DNA of 64,000 nucleotides from Shiella aurantiaca (GTDB lineage: Bacteria; Bacteroidota; Bacteroidia; Cytophagales; Cyclobacteriaceae). The position numbers were made by a program, and so were the translations under genes. The stretch's first letter is position 1. Every line of letters starts with the position of its first letter. Location: contig JAUHJS010000003.1 of assembly GCA_030412945.1 (NCBI GenBank), positions 373,507 to 437,506 on the forward strand, in the 5' to 3' direction. Shown here in pieces: positions 43,020-53,563 of the stretch. The notes beneath the pieces are model-generated. The model was given only the letters and a program-made list of their open reading frames with translations, made no database searches and was not told where the DNA came from.

Positions 43020-44696
43020 ATGAAGAAACTCGACAAGTTAATTCTCAACTCATTTTTAGGCCCCTTCATTCTTACCTTTTTAGTAGTTGTATTCATCTTG
43101 CTTACGCAGTATATGATGAAGTACTTCGAAGACTTTGTGGGAAAAGACCTTGGTGCAGGGGTTTTTGCTGAGTTGCTGGGCTACTTCAGTATTAATATGA
43201 CACCCGTGGCCTTTCCTTTGGCCGTATTGCTTTCCAGCCTTATCACCTTCGGAAATCTGGGTGAGCACTTTGAACTTACGGCCATCAAAAGTGCGGGTAT
43301 TTCCTTGACAAGGGTGTTGTTACCCATTTTCATTTTCGTGGTGTTTTTGTCTGTATTGGCTTTTGTCAATAACGACCAAATCGTGCCTCGTGCCAATATC
43401 AAAGCCTATGCCTTATTGTACGATATCCGCCAAACCAAGCCCTCGCTGGATTTAAAAGAAGGGGCCTTTTACAATGGGATTCCGGGCTACAGCATTAAGG
43501 TAAACAAGAAATTCAATGATGGCGAAACTCTCAAAGACATCATCATTTATAACCATACCAAAGATGGTGGAGGTAACTCGGATGTGATTTTGGCCGATTC
43601 GGGCAAGATGTATACCATACTCAACGACCGATACATGATGTTGGAGTTGTTTGATGGTAAGAGCTTCAATGAATCGAAAAATGAAAATGCCGGCCGAAGA
43701 GCGGGCGATGATATCAACGACTTCGTGCGTAGTGAGTTCGATAAGAGTAAAATCGTATTCAGTCTTTCTTCTTTTGAAATGCAACGCACCAAAGAAGAGC
43801 TCTTTGCACACAACCGAATGATGAAAAACATCAATCAGTTGCAAAGTGATATCGACTCCATGGGCCGCGATGTCAACAAAACCCGCTACGATTTATTCCT
43901 CGGTCTGGGACGCTATTATAATTATCACATGTCGGGACAGCCTGCACTTCCAGCAGATTTATTTGAGTTTGTGAAGCAAGATTCGGCTCTTTTGGCTAGT
44001 TATGAGCATTTGGCTAATCCTAATCCCGAAGCATTGAGGACGGAAATACCCGCTGATGGGGTGGAAACACCGAAAACTAAAGAGGAACCAATAAAACAAA
44101 TCAAAGAATTTAAGAAGAAGCAAATTGCCGATAAGGTAGGTGCTATTATGCTCGATGTAGATACTCTGAAGAGAAAGGAGCCATTAAGTGATACGGAAAT
44201 CATTGCTTTGGTAGAAGCTAAAAACGATACAGAGGCCGAAAAGAAAAAGGTGCTAAAAACTGCCACCGACCGTGCCCGCTATGTAATGAACAATGTGAAA
44301 TCGCAGGCCACTCGCATTCGCGACAGACAAAGTGAAATGCGTGTTTACGAAATAGAAGCCAAGAAAAAGTACTCCCAGGCTGTGGCTTGTATCATTATGT
44401 TCTTGATTGGTGCTCCTTTGGGTGCCATCATCAAGCGTGGTGGATTGGGCGTACCGGTATTACTTTCCATCATTTTCTTCATTGTATACTATGTCTTTAG
44501 TATGATAGGAGAGAAGTGGGCCAAAAGTGGAGCCATTGATGTAGATACCGGAGTGTGGGCGGCCAATGTATTGCTGCTTCCTTTAGGATTGCTCTTCTTA
44601 CGCCAAGCCCGTAGAGATGCCCGCTTGTTTGAGTCTGATTTCTATGCCGTACTCATCGAGCGCTTCCGCAAGCGCTTGGGAGAAAAAAATAGCTAA
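43020..44696 (+). CDS. LptF/LptG family permease (YjgP/YjgQ)
   Basis: The 558-residue protein has family features: KKLDKLILNSFLGPFILTFLVVVFILLTQYMMKY, then SINMTPVAFPLAVLLSSLITFGNLGEHFELTAIKSAGISL (the coupling-helix region that contacts LptB), and C-terminal helices FLIGAPLGAIIKRGGLG. LptF/G form the membrane part of the ABC transporter that extracts LPS to the Lpt bridge. The periplasmic domain is enlarged by a charged, probably coiled-coil stretch (about 270-440), compared with about 360 residues for E. coli LptF. The ATG at 43020 is preferred to an upstream TTG (42999). Confidence 0.9.
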   Translation: MKKLDKLILNSFLGPFILTFLVVVFILLTQYMMKYFEDFVGKDLGAGVFAELLGYFSINMTPVAFPLAVLLSSLITFGNLGEHFELTAIKSAGISLTRVLLPIFIFVVFLSVLAFVNNDQIVPRANIKAYALLYDIRQTKPSLDLKEGAFYNGIPGYSIKVNKKFNDGETLKDIIIYNHTKDGGGNSDVILADSGKMYTILNDRYMMLELFDGKSFNESKNENAGRRAGDDINDFVRSEFDKSKIVFSLSSFEMQRTKEELFAHNRMMKNINQLQSDIDSMGRDVNKTRYDLFLGLGRYYNYHMSGQPALPADLFEFVKQDSALLASYEHLANPNPEALRTEIPADGVETPKTKEEPIKQIKEFKKKQIADKVGAIMLDVDTLKRKEPLSDTEIIALVEAKNDTEAEKKKVLKTATDRARYVMNNVKSQATRIRDRQSEMRVYEIEAKKKYSQAVACIIMFLIGAPLGAIIKRGGLGVPVLLSIIFFIVYYVFSMIGEKWAKSGAIDVDTGVWAANVLLLPLGLLFLRQARRDARLFESDFYAVLIERFRKRLGEKNS

Positions 44697-44709
44697 AGCC
44701 TCAAGAGAT

Positions 44710-44740
44710 TTTGAATTCTAGATAGAGAGTGCTACTTTTG
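44710..44740 (+). promoter_or_regulatory. Bacteroidota-type promoter of rpsO
   Basis: TTTG at 44710-44713, a 19-base spacer, then TACTTTTG at 44733-44740 match the phylum consensus TTTG-N19-TAnnTTTG exactly. The ATG of rpsO is 29 bases further on. Confidence 0.78.
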
Positions 44741-44768
44741 TACTCATTTTAATTTAACTTAACTAAGC

Positions 44769-45044
44769 ATGTATTTAAACGTAGAGAAAAAGCAAGAGCT
44801 TTTCAAGAATCATGGTCGGTTAAAGTCAACTACAGATACAGGTTCACCTGAGTCTCAAATTGCACTTTTTACCTACAGAATCAATCACCTCACAGAACAC
44901 CTTAAAAGAAACAAGAAGGATCACTCCACTCGTTTAGGTCTTCTTAAGCTAGTAGGTAAAAGAAGAAGTTTGCTCGATTATCTGCATCGCAATGAAATCG
45001 AGCGATACAGAGCTATCATCGCAGAACTTGATTTAAGAAAGTAA
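44769..45044 (+). CDS. rpsO: 30S ribosomal protein S15
   Basis: The 91-residue protein has the S15 signature: [50 protein letters not shown]15 binds 16S rRNA early in assembly of the small-subunit platform and bridges to 23S rRNA. A consensus promoter lies directly upstream and pnp follows after a hairpin, the classic rpsO-pnp order. Confidence 0.97.
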   Translation: MYLNVEKKQELFKNHGRLKSTTDTGSPESQIALFTYRINHLTEHLKRNKKDHSTRLGLLKLVGKRRSLLDYLHRNEIERYRAIIAELDLRK

Positions 45045-45050
45045 AAATCA

Positions 45051-45081
45051 AAAGAGGGGATTCGAACAGAATTCCCTCTTT
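45051..45081 (+). terminator. Hairpin between rpsO and pnp (terminator or processing site)
   Basis: aaagagggg-attc (45051-45063) pairs with gaattccctcttt (45069-45081) with a single mismatch and a five-base loop. Only a weak T tract follows, so it may be a partial terminator or an RNase III-like processing site that uncouples rpsO from pnp, as known in E. coli; that role is inferred. Confidence 0.6.
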
Positions 45082-45168
45082 GCTGTTTTATATAAAGCAG
45101 TGAATTAAAGCAGCCCATCCATTGACAAATAATTGACAGAAAGCGGTTTATAAATAAGAAGAGAAAAT

Positions 45169-47325
45169 ATGCAACCTAACGTAATTACAAAAGAAATCAT
45201 TTTAAAAGACGGCCGGAAAATCACTATCGAAACCGGAAAACTAGCCAAATTGGCGGACGGATCGGTAGTAGTGAGAATGGGCAACACCATGCTACTTGCC
45301 ACAGTAGTGTGTAGCAAAGAAGCAAAAGAAGGGGTGGATTTCCTGCCATTATCTGTCGATTATCAAGAAAAATTTGCCTCTGCCGGACGAATTCCCGGTG
45401 GATTTTTGAAAAGAGAAGGAAGACTTTCTGACTACGAAATTTTGATTAGCCGCTTGGTGGATCGCGCTATTCGTCCGGTATTCCCTGACGATTTCCATGC
45501 CGATGTACAAGTAAGCATCACTTTGATTTCAGCTGATACCGATGCCATGCCCGATGCCTTAGCGGCCTTGGCGGCTTCATCTGCCCTTGCTGTTTCTGAT
45601 ATCCCTTTCAATGGGCCTATTTCAGAAGTGCGCGTGGCTAAGATAGATGGCAAATTGGTGATCAACCCAAGAGCCGAAGATGTAAAAAGAGCTACCCTTG
45701 ATATGATTGTAGCCGCTACCATGAAAGACATTCTGATGGTAGAAGGTGAAATGAACGAGGTAGGCGAAGAAGAAATGCTAGAAGCGATTGCTTTAGCACA
45801 CGAAGCCATCAAAGATCAGTGTAAAGTACAAATTGAATTGATGGAAGCTGTGGGTAAAACTGAGAAAAGAACCTACAGTCACGAAAAACACGATCCGGAA
45901 CTAAAAGCTGCTTTGTATAAAGAGCTTTACGATAAAGTATATGCCGTTGCTGCCACAGGCAATGCCAATAAGAACCAAAGAGGTGAGGCTTTCAAAGCCA
46001 TTATCAATGAGTACATCGAGGCACTTCCCGAAGGCCACGAAGTAGATTTGGATTTGGTTAAGAAATACTACCACGACATTGAAAAAGACGCTGCCCGTAA
46101 TTTGGTATTGCAAGAAGGCAAGCGTTTGGATGGACGTTCTACGCGTCAAATTCGCCCTATTTGGTCAGAAGTAGATTATTTGCCATCCGCACACGGTTCG
46201 GCTATTTTCACCCGTGGTGAAACCCAATCGTTGACTACCGTTACCTTGGGTAGTAAGTTAGATGAGCAAATGATTGATAGCGCCATGACGCAAGGCTATA
46301 ATAAGTTTATCTTGCATTACAATTTCCCCGGCTTTTCTACTGGTGAAGTAAAGCCTAACAGAGGCCCAGGTAGAAGAGAAGTAGGACATGGTAACTTGGC
46401 CATGCGCGCTTTGAAAAAGGTATTACCTCCTGAGGCTGAAAACCCATATACCATTCGTGTGGTATCCGATATTCTCGAGTCTAACGGTTCATCTTCTATG
46501 GCTACTGTATGTGCCGGAACTTTGGCTTTGATGGATGCAGGGGTGAAAATCAAAGCTCCCGTAACAGGTATTGCCATGGGTATGATTTCTGATGCCAAAA
46601 CGGGTAAATATGCGGTATTGTCTGATATCTTAGGTGATGAAGATCACTTGGGTGATATGGACTTTAAAGTGACGGGTACCGAAACAGGTATCACCGCTTG
46701 CCAAATGGATATTAAGGTAGATGGTCTTTCCTATGATGTATTGAAAGAAGCCTTATACCAAGCCAAAGAAGGACGCTTACATATTTTGAACGAAATTAAG
46801 AAAACCCTTTCTGAGCCAAGACCTGAGTTCAAGCCAACCGCTCCTCGTTTTGAGGTTATCCGCATAGAGCGCGATATGATTGGTGCCGTTATCGGGCCTG
46901 GTGGTAAAATCGTTCAGGAAATCCAACGCGAAACCGGAGCTACGGTAATTATCGAAGAGGTAGCTGAAGGCGGTGTTGTAACGGTGTTCGGTCTGAATAA
47001 GGACTCTGTAGAAAAAGCCAAAGGGCGCATTAAAGCTATTGTAGCCATTCCTGAAGTAGGAGAGGTATACGAAGGTAAAGTGAAGTCGATTATGCCATTT
47101 GGTGCCTTTGTGGAAATTATGCCGGGTAAAGACGGCTTACTTCATATTTCAGAAATTAAGTGGGAACGCCTCGAAAGTATGGACGGTGTGCTAGAAGTAG
47201 GAGAAGAAGTGAAGGTAAAACTTATCGAAATCGATAAGAAAACGAATAAACTTCGTCTTTCTCGCAAAGTACTTCTTCCTAAGCCGGAGAAAAAAGAGGA
47301 ACCTAAGACAGAAGCCAAGAATTAA
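45169..47325 (+). CDS. pnp: Polynucleotide phosphorylase
   Basis: The 718-residue length and domain order fit PNPase: RNase PH domain 1 ([33 protein letters not shown]), helical linker, RNase PH domain 2 ([19 protein letters not shown], and [19 protein letters not shown]), then KH ([17 protein letters not shown]) and S1 ([31 protein letters not shown]) near the C-terminus. The enzyme degrades RNA 3' to 5' with phosphate and sits in the degradosome-like network. It is downstream of rpsO, separated by a hairpin. Confidence 0.97.
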   Translation: MQPNVITKEIILKDGRKITIETGKLAKLADGSVVVRMGNTMLLATVVCSKEAKEGVDFLPLSVDYQEKFASAGRIPGGFLKREGRLSDYEILISRLVDRAIRPVFPDDFHADVQVSITLISADTDAMPDALAALAASSALAVSDIPFNGPISEVRVAKIDGKLVINPRAEDVKRATLDMIVAATMKDILMVEGEMNEVGEEEMLEAIALAHEAIKDQCKVQIELMEAVGKTEKRTYSHEKHDPELKAALYKELYDKVYAVAATGNANKNQRGEAFKAIINEYIEALPEGHEVDLDLVKKYYHDIEKDAARNLVLQEGKRLDGRSTRQIRPIWSEVDYLPSAHGSAIFTRGETQSLTTVTLGSKLDEQMIDSAMTQGYNKFILHYNFPGFSTGEVKPNRGPGRREVGHGNLAMRALKKVLPPEAENPYTIRVVSDILESNGSSSMATVCAGTLALMDAGVKIKAPVTGIAMGMISDAKTGKYAVLSDILGDEDHLGDMDFKVTGTETGITACQMDIKVDGLSYDVLKEALYQAKEGRLHILNEIKKTLSEPRPEFKPTAPRFEVIRIERDMIGAVIGPGGKIVQEIQRETGATVIIEEVAEGGVVTVFGLNKDSVEKAKGRIKAIVAIPEVGEVYEGKVKSIMPFGAFVEIMPGKDGLLHISEIKWERLESMDGVLEVGEEVKVKLIEIDKKTNKLRLSRKVLLPKPEKKEEPKTEAKN

Positions 47326-47422
47326 TTTTTTTGGAACTCTGCAAATAGTTTTGAATATTTAAGTTATTCAGGAACTCTGTAATTTAAAGTAAGCGTTGTA
47401 TTTAGAGTAAAAATTCTTTTGA

Positions 47423-48286
47423 ATGAGACAACTAAAAATTAGCAAACAGATTACCAATCGCGAAAGCCAGTCCTTGGATAAATACCTTCAGGAAATTGGC
47501 AAGGTGGATTTGTTAACACCCGATGAAGAGGTAGATTTGGCCAAACGTATCCGCGAGGGCGATCAAATTGCCTTGGAGCGTTTAACAAAAGCCAACCTTC
47601 GATTTGTCGTTTCTGTTGCTAAGCAATATCAAAATCAAGGTCTTTCTTTGGGCGATTTAATCAATGAAGGAAATCTTGGCCTTATCAAGGCCGCTCAGCG
47701 CTTTGATGAAACCCGTGGTTTTAAATTCATCTCTTATGCCGTTTGGTGGATTCGCCAGTCTATTCTTCAGGCTTTGGCCGAGCAGTCTAGAATTGTACGT
47801 TTGCCTTTGAACCGCGTAGGTTCTTTGAACAAAATCTCCAAAACCTTCTCTGAGCTTGAGCAAAAATATGAGCGCGAGCCATCACCCGATGAGTTGGCGG
47901 AAGTATTGGAGGTTTCTACTGCTGAGGTAGTAGATACGCTTAAGATTTCAGGTCGTCACGTTTCTATGGATGCGCCTTTCGTGCAGGGAGAAGAAAACTC
48001 GCTATTGGATGTATTGGAAAACGATACAGAGGAAACGCCTGATAGTGGCCTTATGAACGATTCACTTCGCAAAGAAGTACAGCGTGCCTTGTCTACCCTT
48101 ACGCAACGCGAAGCCGATGTGATTACTTTGTATTTTGGATTGAACGGAGAGCACTCTATGACCTTGGAAGAGATCGGGGAGAAGTTCAACCTAACACGCG
48201 AGCGTGTACGCCAAATTAAAGAAAAAGCTATTCGCAGATTAAGACATACCTCACGTAGCAAAGCCTTAAAACCGTACCTAGGCTAA
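47423..48286 (+). CDS. rpoD: Primary sigma factor RpoD/SigA (short Bacteroidota form)
   Basis: The 287-residue protein begins [28 protein letters not shown], the conserved start of primary sigma factors in this phylum, which lack the long region 1.1. Regions 2 ([29 protein letters not shown]), 3 and 4 ([28 protein letters not shown]) are all present. It directs RNA polymerase to TTTG/TAnnTTTG promoters such as the one before rpsO. A terminator follows. Confidence 0.95.
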   Translation: MRQLKISKQITNRESQSLDKYLQEIGKVDLLTPDEEVDLAKRIREGDQIALERLTKANLRFVVSVAKQYQNQGLSLGDLINEGNLGLIKAAQRFDETRGFKFISYAVWWIRQSILQALAEQSRIVRLPLNRVGSLNKISKTFSELEQKYEREPSPDELAEVLEVSTAEVVDTLKISGRHVSMDAPFVQGEENSLLDVLENDTEETPDSGLMNDSLRKEVQRALSTLTQREADVITLYFGLNGEHSMTLEEIGEKFNLTRERVRQIKEKAIRRLRHTSRSKALKPYLG

Positions 48287-48305
48287 ACTTAGTGACGAAG
48301 GTTAC

Positions 48306-48330
48306 AAAGGTCTCTTAGGAGACCTTTTTT
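48306..48330 (+). terminator. Rho-independent terminator after rpoD
   Basis: aaaggtctc (48306-48314), loop ttag, then gagaccttt (48319-48327), followed by TTT. It is 20 bases after the stop codon. Confidence 0.88.
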
Positions 48331-48381
48331 GTTGAACCGATTGGCTACTTTGTTCGTTAATGACAATAAAATTGGAATAGA

Positions 48382-49329
48382 ATGACAACTGAAAAAGTTA
48401 ATGTATTAATTATAGGATCCGGACCAGCCGGATACACCGCAGCCATTTATGCCAGCAGAGCCGGATTAGAGCCGGTAATGTATACCGGAGCACAACCCGG
48501 TGGGCAATTGACCATCACCAATGATGTAGAAAACTATCCGGGTTATCCTGATGGCATTAATGGCCCTCAGATGATGATGGATTTTCAAAAGCAAGCTGAG
48601 CGCTTTGGTACGCAGGTTCGTTTTGGCTTGGCTACATCCGTTGATTTTTCCTCTTACCCCCACAAAGTGGTAATTGATGAAAACCATGAGATTACCGCTA
48701 ATGCTGTGATTATTGCCACAGGAGCTTCCGCCAAGTGGTTGGGTATTCCTTCAGAAGAGAAGTTGAATGGTAAGGGCGTTTCTGCTTGTGCCGTTTGTGA
48801 TGGATTCTTCTTTAGAAATCAAGAAGTAGCTATAGTTGGTGCCGGAGACACAGCCTGTGAGGAAGCCAGCTATTTAAGCAAATTGGCCAAGAAGGTGTAT
48901 ATGATTGTAAGAAAAGACACCATGCGCGCCTCTACTATTATGCAGGAGCGTGTGAAAAACAATCCGAATATTGAAATCCTTTGGAATACTGAAACCGATG
49001 AAATATTAGGGGAAGAGGGAGTGGAAGGAGTGCGTGTAGTCAATACCGTAACGGGTGAGAAAACCGTGCTGAACGTAACCGGATTTTTTGTAGCCATTGG
49101 TCACAAACCAAATACGGATATTTTCAAGAATATCATCACCATGGATGATAACGGATACATTAAAACCATTCCGGGTACTTCTAAAACCAATGTGGAAGGA
49201 GTATTTGCCTGTGGCGATGCGCAAGATCATGTGTACCGTCAGGCAGTTACCGCAGCCGGAACAGGTTGTATGGCCGCTCTGGATGCTGAACGCTTCCTAG
49301 TGGCTAAAGAAGCAGAAGTTCTGAATTAA
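48382..49329 (+). CDS. trxB: Thioredoxin-disulfide reductase
   Basis: The 315-residue flavoprotein has the FAD-binding GSGPAG (12-17), the redox-active CAVC (136-139) in SACAVCDGFF, an NADPH-binding GAGDTACEEA, and the C-terminal FAD motif GVFACGDAQD. It passes electrons from NADPH to thioredoxin. A terminator and the bacillithiol gene bshB1 follow, so two thiol-redox functions are neighbours, although a terminator lies between them. Confidence 0.95.
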   Translation: MTTEKVNVLIIGSGPAGYTAAIYASRAGLEPVMYTGAQPGGQLTITNDVENYPGYPDGINGPQMMMDFQKQAERFGTQVRFGLATSVDFSSYPHKVVIDENHEITANAVIIATGASAKWLGIPSEEKLNGKGVSACAVCDGFFFRNQEVAIVGAGDTACEEASYLSKLAKKVYMIVRKDTMRASTIMQERVKNNPNIEILWNTETDEILGEEGVEGVRVVNTVTGEKTVLNVTGFFVAIGHKPNTDIFKNIITMDDNGYIKTIPGTSKTNVEGVFACGDAQDHVYRQAVTAAGTGCMAALDAERFLVAKEAEVLN

Positions 49330-49350
49330 ATTAATTCAAATAGACACTAC

Positions 49351-49378
49351 GCCCTTTATGTATGTAAAGGGCTTTTTT
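49351..49378 (+). terminator. Rho-independent terminator after trxB
   Basis: gcccttta (49351-49358) and taaagggc (49365-49372) pair exactly with loop tgtatg and are followed by TTTTTT. It lies just before the bshB1 ATG at 49390, so bshB1 needs its own promoter or read-through. Confidence 0.88.
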
Positions 49379-49389
49379 ATTTACTATCG

Positions 49390-50106
49390 ATGAAGTTAGA
49401 TATACTGGTTTTTGCTGCTCACCCTGATGATGCGGAGTTGAGTTGCAGTGGTACAATTTTAGCCGAGGTGGCTAAAGGGAAAAAAGTAGGTATAGTGGAC
49501 CTTACCCGTGGGGAAATGGGGACACGGGGTACGCCCGAACTACGCCAAAAGGAAGCGGACAAGGCTGCTAAAATACTTGGGCTGAGTGTGCGTGAAAATT
49601 TGGGATTTAAGGATGTGTTTTTTCAAAATGATAAGGCACATCAACTGGAACTGGTTAGGGTGATTCGTAAGTACCAACCAGAGATAGTGATAGGTAATGC
49701 CATTCATGATCGTCATATCGACCACGGTAAAGGAGCTCAGTTGTGTACTGATGCTTGTTTTATTGCAGGATTAGCCAAAGTGGAGACTATAGATGAGGGG
49801 ATTAAGCAAGGGGCTTGGAGGCCAAAGGTAGTATACCACTACATCCAAAGCCGCTATATCAAACCCGATGTGGTGGTGGATATAACTCCCTATTGGGAAA
49901 ATAAAATGGAGGCTATCCGTGCCTTCTCGAGTCAGTTTTATGATCCCAATAGTAAGGAACCTGACACCTATATTTCCTCCCCACAATTTATGCAGTTTAT
50001 AGAGGCGAGGGCCAAAGAAATGGGCCAGGCTATTGAGGTTAAATACGGAGAAGGTTTTACCGTGGAGCGTGTACCTGGGGCAAATGCGCTCAGTAGTTTG
50101 AAATAA
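49390..50106 (+). CDS. bshB1: Bacillithiol biosynthesis deacetylase BshB1
   Basis: The 238-residue protein is a PIG-L/LmbE-type Zn deacetylase: AAHPDDAELSCSGT carries the His and Asp ligands (His11, Asp14), HDRHIDHGKG the later zinc His, and FSSQFYDPNSKEP matches the BshB1 type. It removes the acetyl group from GlcNAc-malate, the second step of bacillithiol synthesis, giving the thiol buffer used by this phylum and Firmicutes. Confidence 0.93.
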   Translation: MKLDILVFAAHPDDAELSCSGTILAEVAKGKKVGIVDLTRGEMGTRGTPELRQKEADKAAKILGLSVRENLGFKDVFFQNDKAHQLELVRVIRKYQPEIVIGNAIHDRHIDHGKGAQLCTDACFIAGLAKVETIDEGIKQGAWRPKVVYHYIQSRYIKPDVVVDITPYWENKMEAIRAFSSQFYDPNSKEPDTYISSPQFMQFIEARAKEMGQAIEVKYGEGFTVERVPGANALSSLK

Positions 50107-50123
50107 TTCGTAAAATTTTGATG

Positions 50124-50149
50124 AAAGGTGGCTAAGGCCACTTTTTTTT
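50124..50149 (+). terminator. Rho-independent terminator after bshB1
   Basis: aaaggtggc and gccacttttt pair around loop taag, with one G-T wobble and a following T tract. It starts 17 bases after the stop. Confidence 0.8.
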
Positions 50150-50245
50150 GTCTGATTTTTACTTCAAGTGTAATCTTAGTGTAAGAAAGTTACATTATTT
50201 CAATATTTATCTTACTTTTACTAATCCGTTCACCCCAATTATCCA

Positions 50246-53200
50246 ATGAATAAAAGTATACTCCGTTTTTTAGGCGCTGAGCTCGAAGAGGGTCCTAAAG
50301 TATACTTACTTCTATTATTAGGCTTTTTATTGGGGGTATTTACCGCCACATTCACGGTAGTAGCAGAAACGCTTTTCGTCAAAAACCTAAATCAGGAAAC
50401 GGAATTACCCAAGGCTTTTATTGCGCAAGGGATTACGGGTCTTTTACTCACCTACCTTTTTTCATTCTATCAGAATCGTATGAATTATGCCAAACTGGTA
50501 GGTTTTTACCTGCTGGGAATGGCCGTAGTGGTGACCTTTTTATTTTTAGGACTTAATTATCTGTCCGAAAAAGAACCGCTATACTTTATCGCTTTTACCC
50601 TGATTTTGCCTTTTGGTATTTTACTGCTTCTGATTTTCTGGGGAACATTCAATCGCTTATTTACCCTGCGTCAGTCAAAGCGCATCATTGGTAGTATAGA
50701 TACAGGTATGTTGATAGCGGCCATTATTGCTTTCTTTTCCATACCCGTTTTTACCGATTACTTATCGAATCAGTATGATTTATTGATTGGAAGTGTGATT
50801 TCCATCTTTTCATTAGTGGTTGTTTTCTTTATTATCAATAGGCTTTTTCCACTTACGGTAGATCATAAAGAAGAACGCATGAGCGGGGGACGAAGCATTA
50901 GTAGCTTGGGTTTTGGCGAATTTTTCAAGAAGCGCTACCTGCAGTTGATGGTGCTATTCGTTACGGTAAGTATGGTTGCGGTAGATTTTCTCGATTACTC
51001 TTTCTTTACCGTTGCCGATCGATATTTCCTAAGTGAGAATGACATGAGTAACTTCTTAAGTTACTTTAATGGAACCATCGTAATCTTCAGTTTCCTTTTC
51101 CAAACCTTTATTACCGACAAAATTATTTCCGATTACGGTCTTAAAGTAGCCTTGTTGATTAACCCTGTGTTGCTCACCATATTTACGGCTATAGCATCTG
51201 TAGCGGGCTATTTCATAGGTGTTGAAAAAGGAGCAGAGAATATCATCATCTTCTTCATAGTAGTGGCGATGAGTAAGCTTTTCATTAACTCGCTGAAAGA
51301 CTCACTGGATGGCCCTTCATTCAAGTTGTATTTTCTTCCTATTCGTTCCAATATCCGGCTGGATATCCAATCGAAAGTAGAAGGGGTGGTAACCGTATTT
51401 TCGGGCATTATCTCTGGGGGACTGATTCTATTGATTACCTATTCTGAGTCTTTCGGGGTATTGGAAGTCACCTTCTTTATGTTCCCTATTCTGTTTGCTT
51501 GGTATTGGATTACCACCAAAATGCATAACCGCTATCGGCTGACGCTCAAGGAAACCTTGGCTGAAAATACCTTACAAGGAAACTTAAAGCCTCGTCAGGA
51601 CTCCTTACCAATTTATGATATGCTGACCAAGAATTTGCATCAGGAGGATACCCGAGAGGTCTTGTATTCTTTGCAACTCATTGAGCAGCTAGAGCCGGTA
51701 TTGTTCGAAAAGATATTGGCAGAAGAAGAGTGGAAAGACAAAGGGGAGGAGTTAATAGGTTTTATTAAAAATAAACTGGCCCAGATTGAAATAGATGCCT
51801 TTGCTATTCAATCTAATGGTGCCCGCGATCAGGTGCAGGATGAAATTCGGCAATTGGCGATGGATTCTATCCAAGAAGCAAAAAGTTCGGAGATTTTATC
51901 GATGTCCACCTCTCGCCTTAACACCCTGGCAAAATCGCGCGATACCTCCATTCGAATTCTAGCCGCCAAACTCCTCCGTAAGATTATCAATGATGACAAT
52001 GTGTTCATTTTGATGGAGTTGATTCGCGATGCTGATAAGGAAGTTCGCCTTCAGGCAATACATACGGCTAGAAAAACACAAAGGCCCGAGGCTTGGTCTT
52101 TATTGATCGAGTTACTGGGTTCTCCTGTATTTAGCCATGCCGCTAGCTCTGCCCTAGTAAGCTTAGGCGATAGAGTACTGATTAGTTTGGAATCGGGCTT
52201 CCATAAATCGGGTCAGTCGGAAGAGGTGATGCGCAAAATTGTGTCCATCTACGGCCGCATAGGGTCACCAAAGGCTATAAAATTGCTATGGGATAAGATT
52301 GAATACCCCGACAAAACCATTGTTAGTCAAGTATTGGAAGCATTCAAACAGTGGGGAATACGTGCAAATGATGAATATCAAACCCAGATATTGTACAATT
52401 TGCTTGATAAAGAGCTGAGCTGCGTGCTTTGGAATTTGGTTTCGCTTACAGAAATTCCTCATGAAGAGGAATTTACTATGCTTCGCGAAGCCATGCATGA
52501 AGAAATTGATACGAATTTTAAGAACGTCTATTCTATACTTTCCTTTATCTACGAGCCTCACTCTATTCAATTAGTACAGGATAATATTGAGCTAGGGACA
52601 AGCGAAAGTATCGCCTTTGCGATTGAATTGCTCGATGTGTTTGTGGATCCTAAACTCAAGCCTAAGCTCTTTCCTATTCTCGATGATATTCCGGTTTTGG
52701 ATAAGCATAAGCAGTTGCAAATCGTATATCCGCGTGAACGTTTTGAGGAAGATAAGATAGTACAACAAATCATTAATCGGGATTTCAATTACATCAATCG
52801 TTGGACCAAAGCCTGCGCAATTTATGGCTTATCGTATCAGACTGAATATCAGATCACGGACGATATATTGGCCCATTTATTTAATCCTGATCCATTAATC
52901 AGAGAAACTGCCGCTTGGGTAATTTATTCCAAAGACAGAACCTTATTCCAGCGTACCATATTGCGCTTACCTTATGAGGTAAGACGTCAGCTTGAGGATG
53001 TACTTAATTTCTCCCAAAAAGGATTTTTGTATGAGCTTCGCATGAAAAAAATTCTTTTCCTGAAGACCATTCCTGAGTTTGCGGCTATTCCCGGAAAAGT
53101 ACTATGTGATTTAGTGGAAATTATTGAAGAACTGGAGGTACTTGAAGGCCAAGAAAAGCAGCTGAACGATGAGCAATACAGTCCACTTTATGTAGTGGTG

Positions 53201-53452
53201 TATGGTTCTTTGCGTTTAGAGGTTCAATCGCCTTTGATTTTGAGCAAAGGCCAGATTATCAGCGATCCTATGTTGTATTTTTCTTCCGAATCCGCCACCA
53301 TTACCGGATTGGAAGACAGCCTTCTGTTTAAGTTTAATAAAGATAAATTTTTCCAAATATTGACCCAGCATCATGAAATTGCCAATGAATACATTCATCA
53401 TGTGAAATCTATCTTAAATCCTATTCAGGTTGAGAAGATTACTCAAGAATAG
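50246..53452 (+). CDS. Twelve-helix carrier fused to HEAT repeats and a cyclic-nucleotide-binding-like domain
   Basis: The 1,068-residue protein has about 12 membrane helices in the first 435 residues, in the style of MFS or ATP/ADP-translocase-like (NTT/Tlc) carriers. HEAT-type helical repeats lie at about 540-740 (ILAAKLLRKIINDDNVFILMELIRDADKEVRLQAIHTARK). Further helices lead to a beta-roll at about 920-1060 that resembles the cNMP-binding fold (YVVVYGSLRLEV ... SKGQIISDPMLYFSSESATITGLEDSLLFKFNKDKFFQIL). The phosphate-binding cassette of true cAMP sites is not clear, so ligand binding is uncertain. It starts ATG 50246 and is preceded by its own intergenic region. Function unknown. Confidence 0.8.
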   Translation: MNKSILRFLGAELEEGPKVYLLLLLGFLLGVFTATFTVVAETLFVKNLNQETELPKAFIAQGITGLLLTYLFSFYQNRMNYAKLVGFYLLGMAVVVTFLFLGLNYLSEKEPLYFIAFTLILPFGILLLLIFWGTFNRLFTLRQSKRIIGSIDTGMLIAAIIAFFSIPVFTDYLSNQYDLLIGSVISIFSLVVVFFIINRLFPLTVDHKEERMSGGRSISSLGFGEFFKKRYLQLMVLFVTVSMVAVDFLDYSFFTVADRYFLSENDMSNFLSYFNGTIVIFSFLFQTFITDKIISDYGLKVALLINPVLLTIFTAIASVAGYFIGVEKGAENIIIFFIVVAMSKLFINSLKDSLDGPSFKLYFLPIRSNIRLDIQSKVEGVVTVFSGIISGGLILLITYSESFGVLEVTFFMFPILFAWYWITTKMHNRYRLTLKETLAENTLQGNLKPRQDSLPIYDMLTKNLHQEDTREVLYSLQLIEQLEPVLFEKILAEEEWKDKGEELIGFIKNKLAQIEIDAFAIQSNGARDQVQDEIRQLAMDSIQEAKSSEILSMSTSRLNTLAKSRDTSIRILAAKLLRKIINDDNVFILMELIRDADKEVRLQAIHTARKTQRPEAWSLLIELLGSPVFSHAASSALVSLGDRVLISLESGFHKSGQSEEVMRKIVSIYGRIGSPKAIKLLWDKIEYPDKTIVSQVLEAFKQWGIRANDEYQTQILYNLLDKELSCVLWNLVSLTEIPHEEEFTMLREAMHEEIDTNFKNVYSILSFIYEPHSIQLVQDNIELGTSESIAFAIELLDVFVDPKLKPKLFPILDDIPVLDKHKQLQIVYPRERFEEDKIVQQIINRDFNYINRWTKACAIYGLSYQTEYQITDDILAHLFNPDPLIRETAAWVIYSKDRTLFQRTILRLPYEVRRQLEDVLNFSQKGFLYELRMKKILFLKTIPEFAAIPGKVLCDLVEIIEELEVLEGQEKQLNDEQYSPLYVVVYGSLRLEVQSPLILSKGQIISDPMLYFSSESATITGLEDSLLFKFNKDKFFQILTQHHEIANEYIHHVKSILNPIQVEKITQE

Positions 53453-53563
53453 TATGGGCTTAATGAATTGATAGTTAAGTTTTTAAATAAAATACCAAGG
53501 CGAAAATATCGCAATTGTATAATTGATTATTAAATTAGTGAAACTGTGGAGTTTACTTCATAG

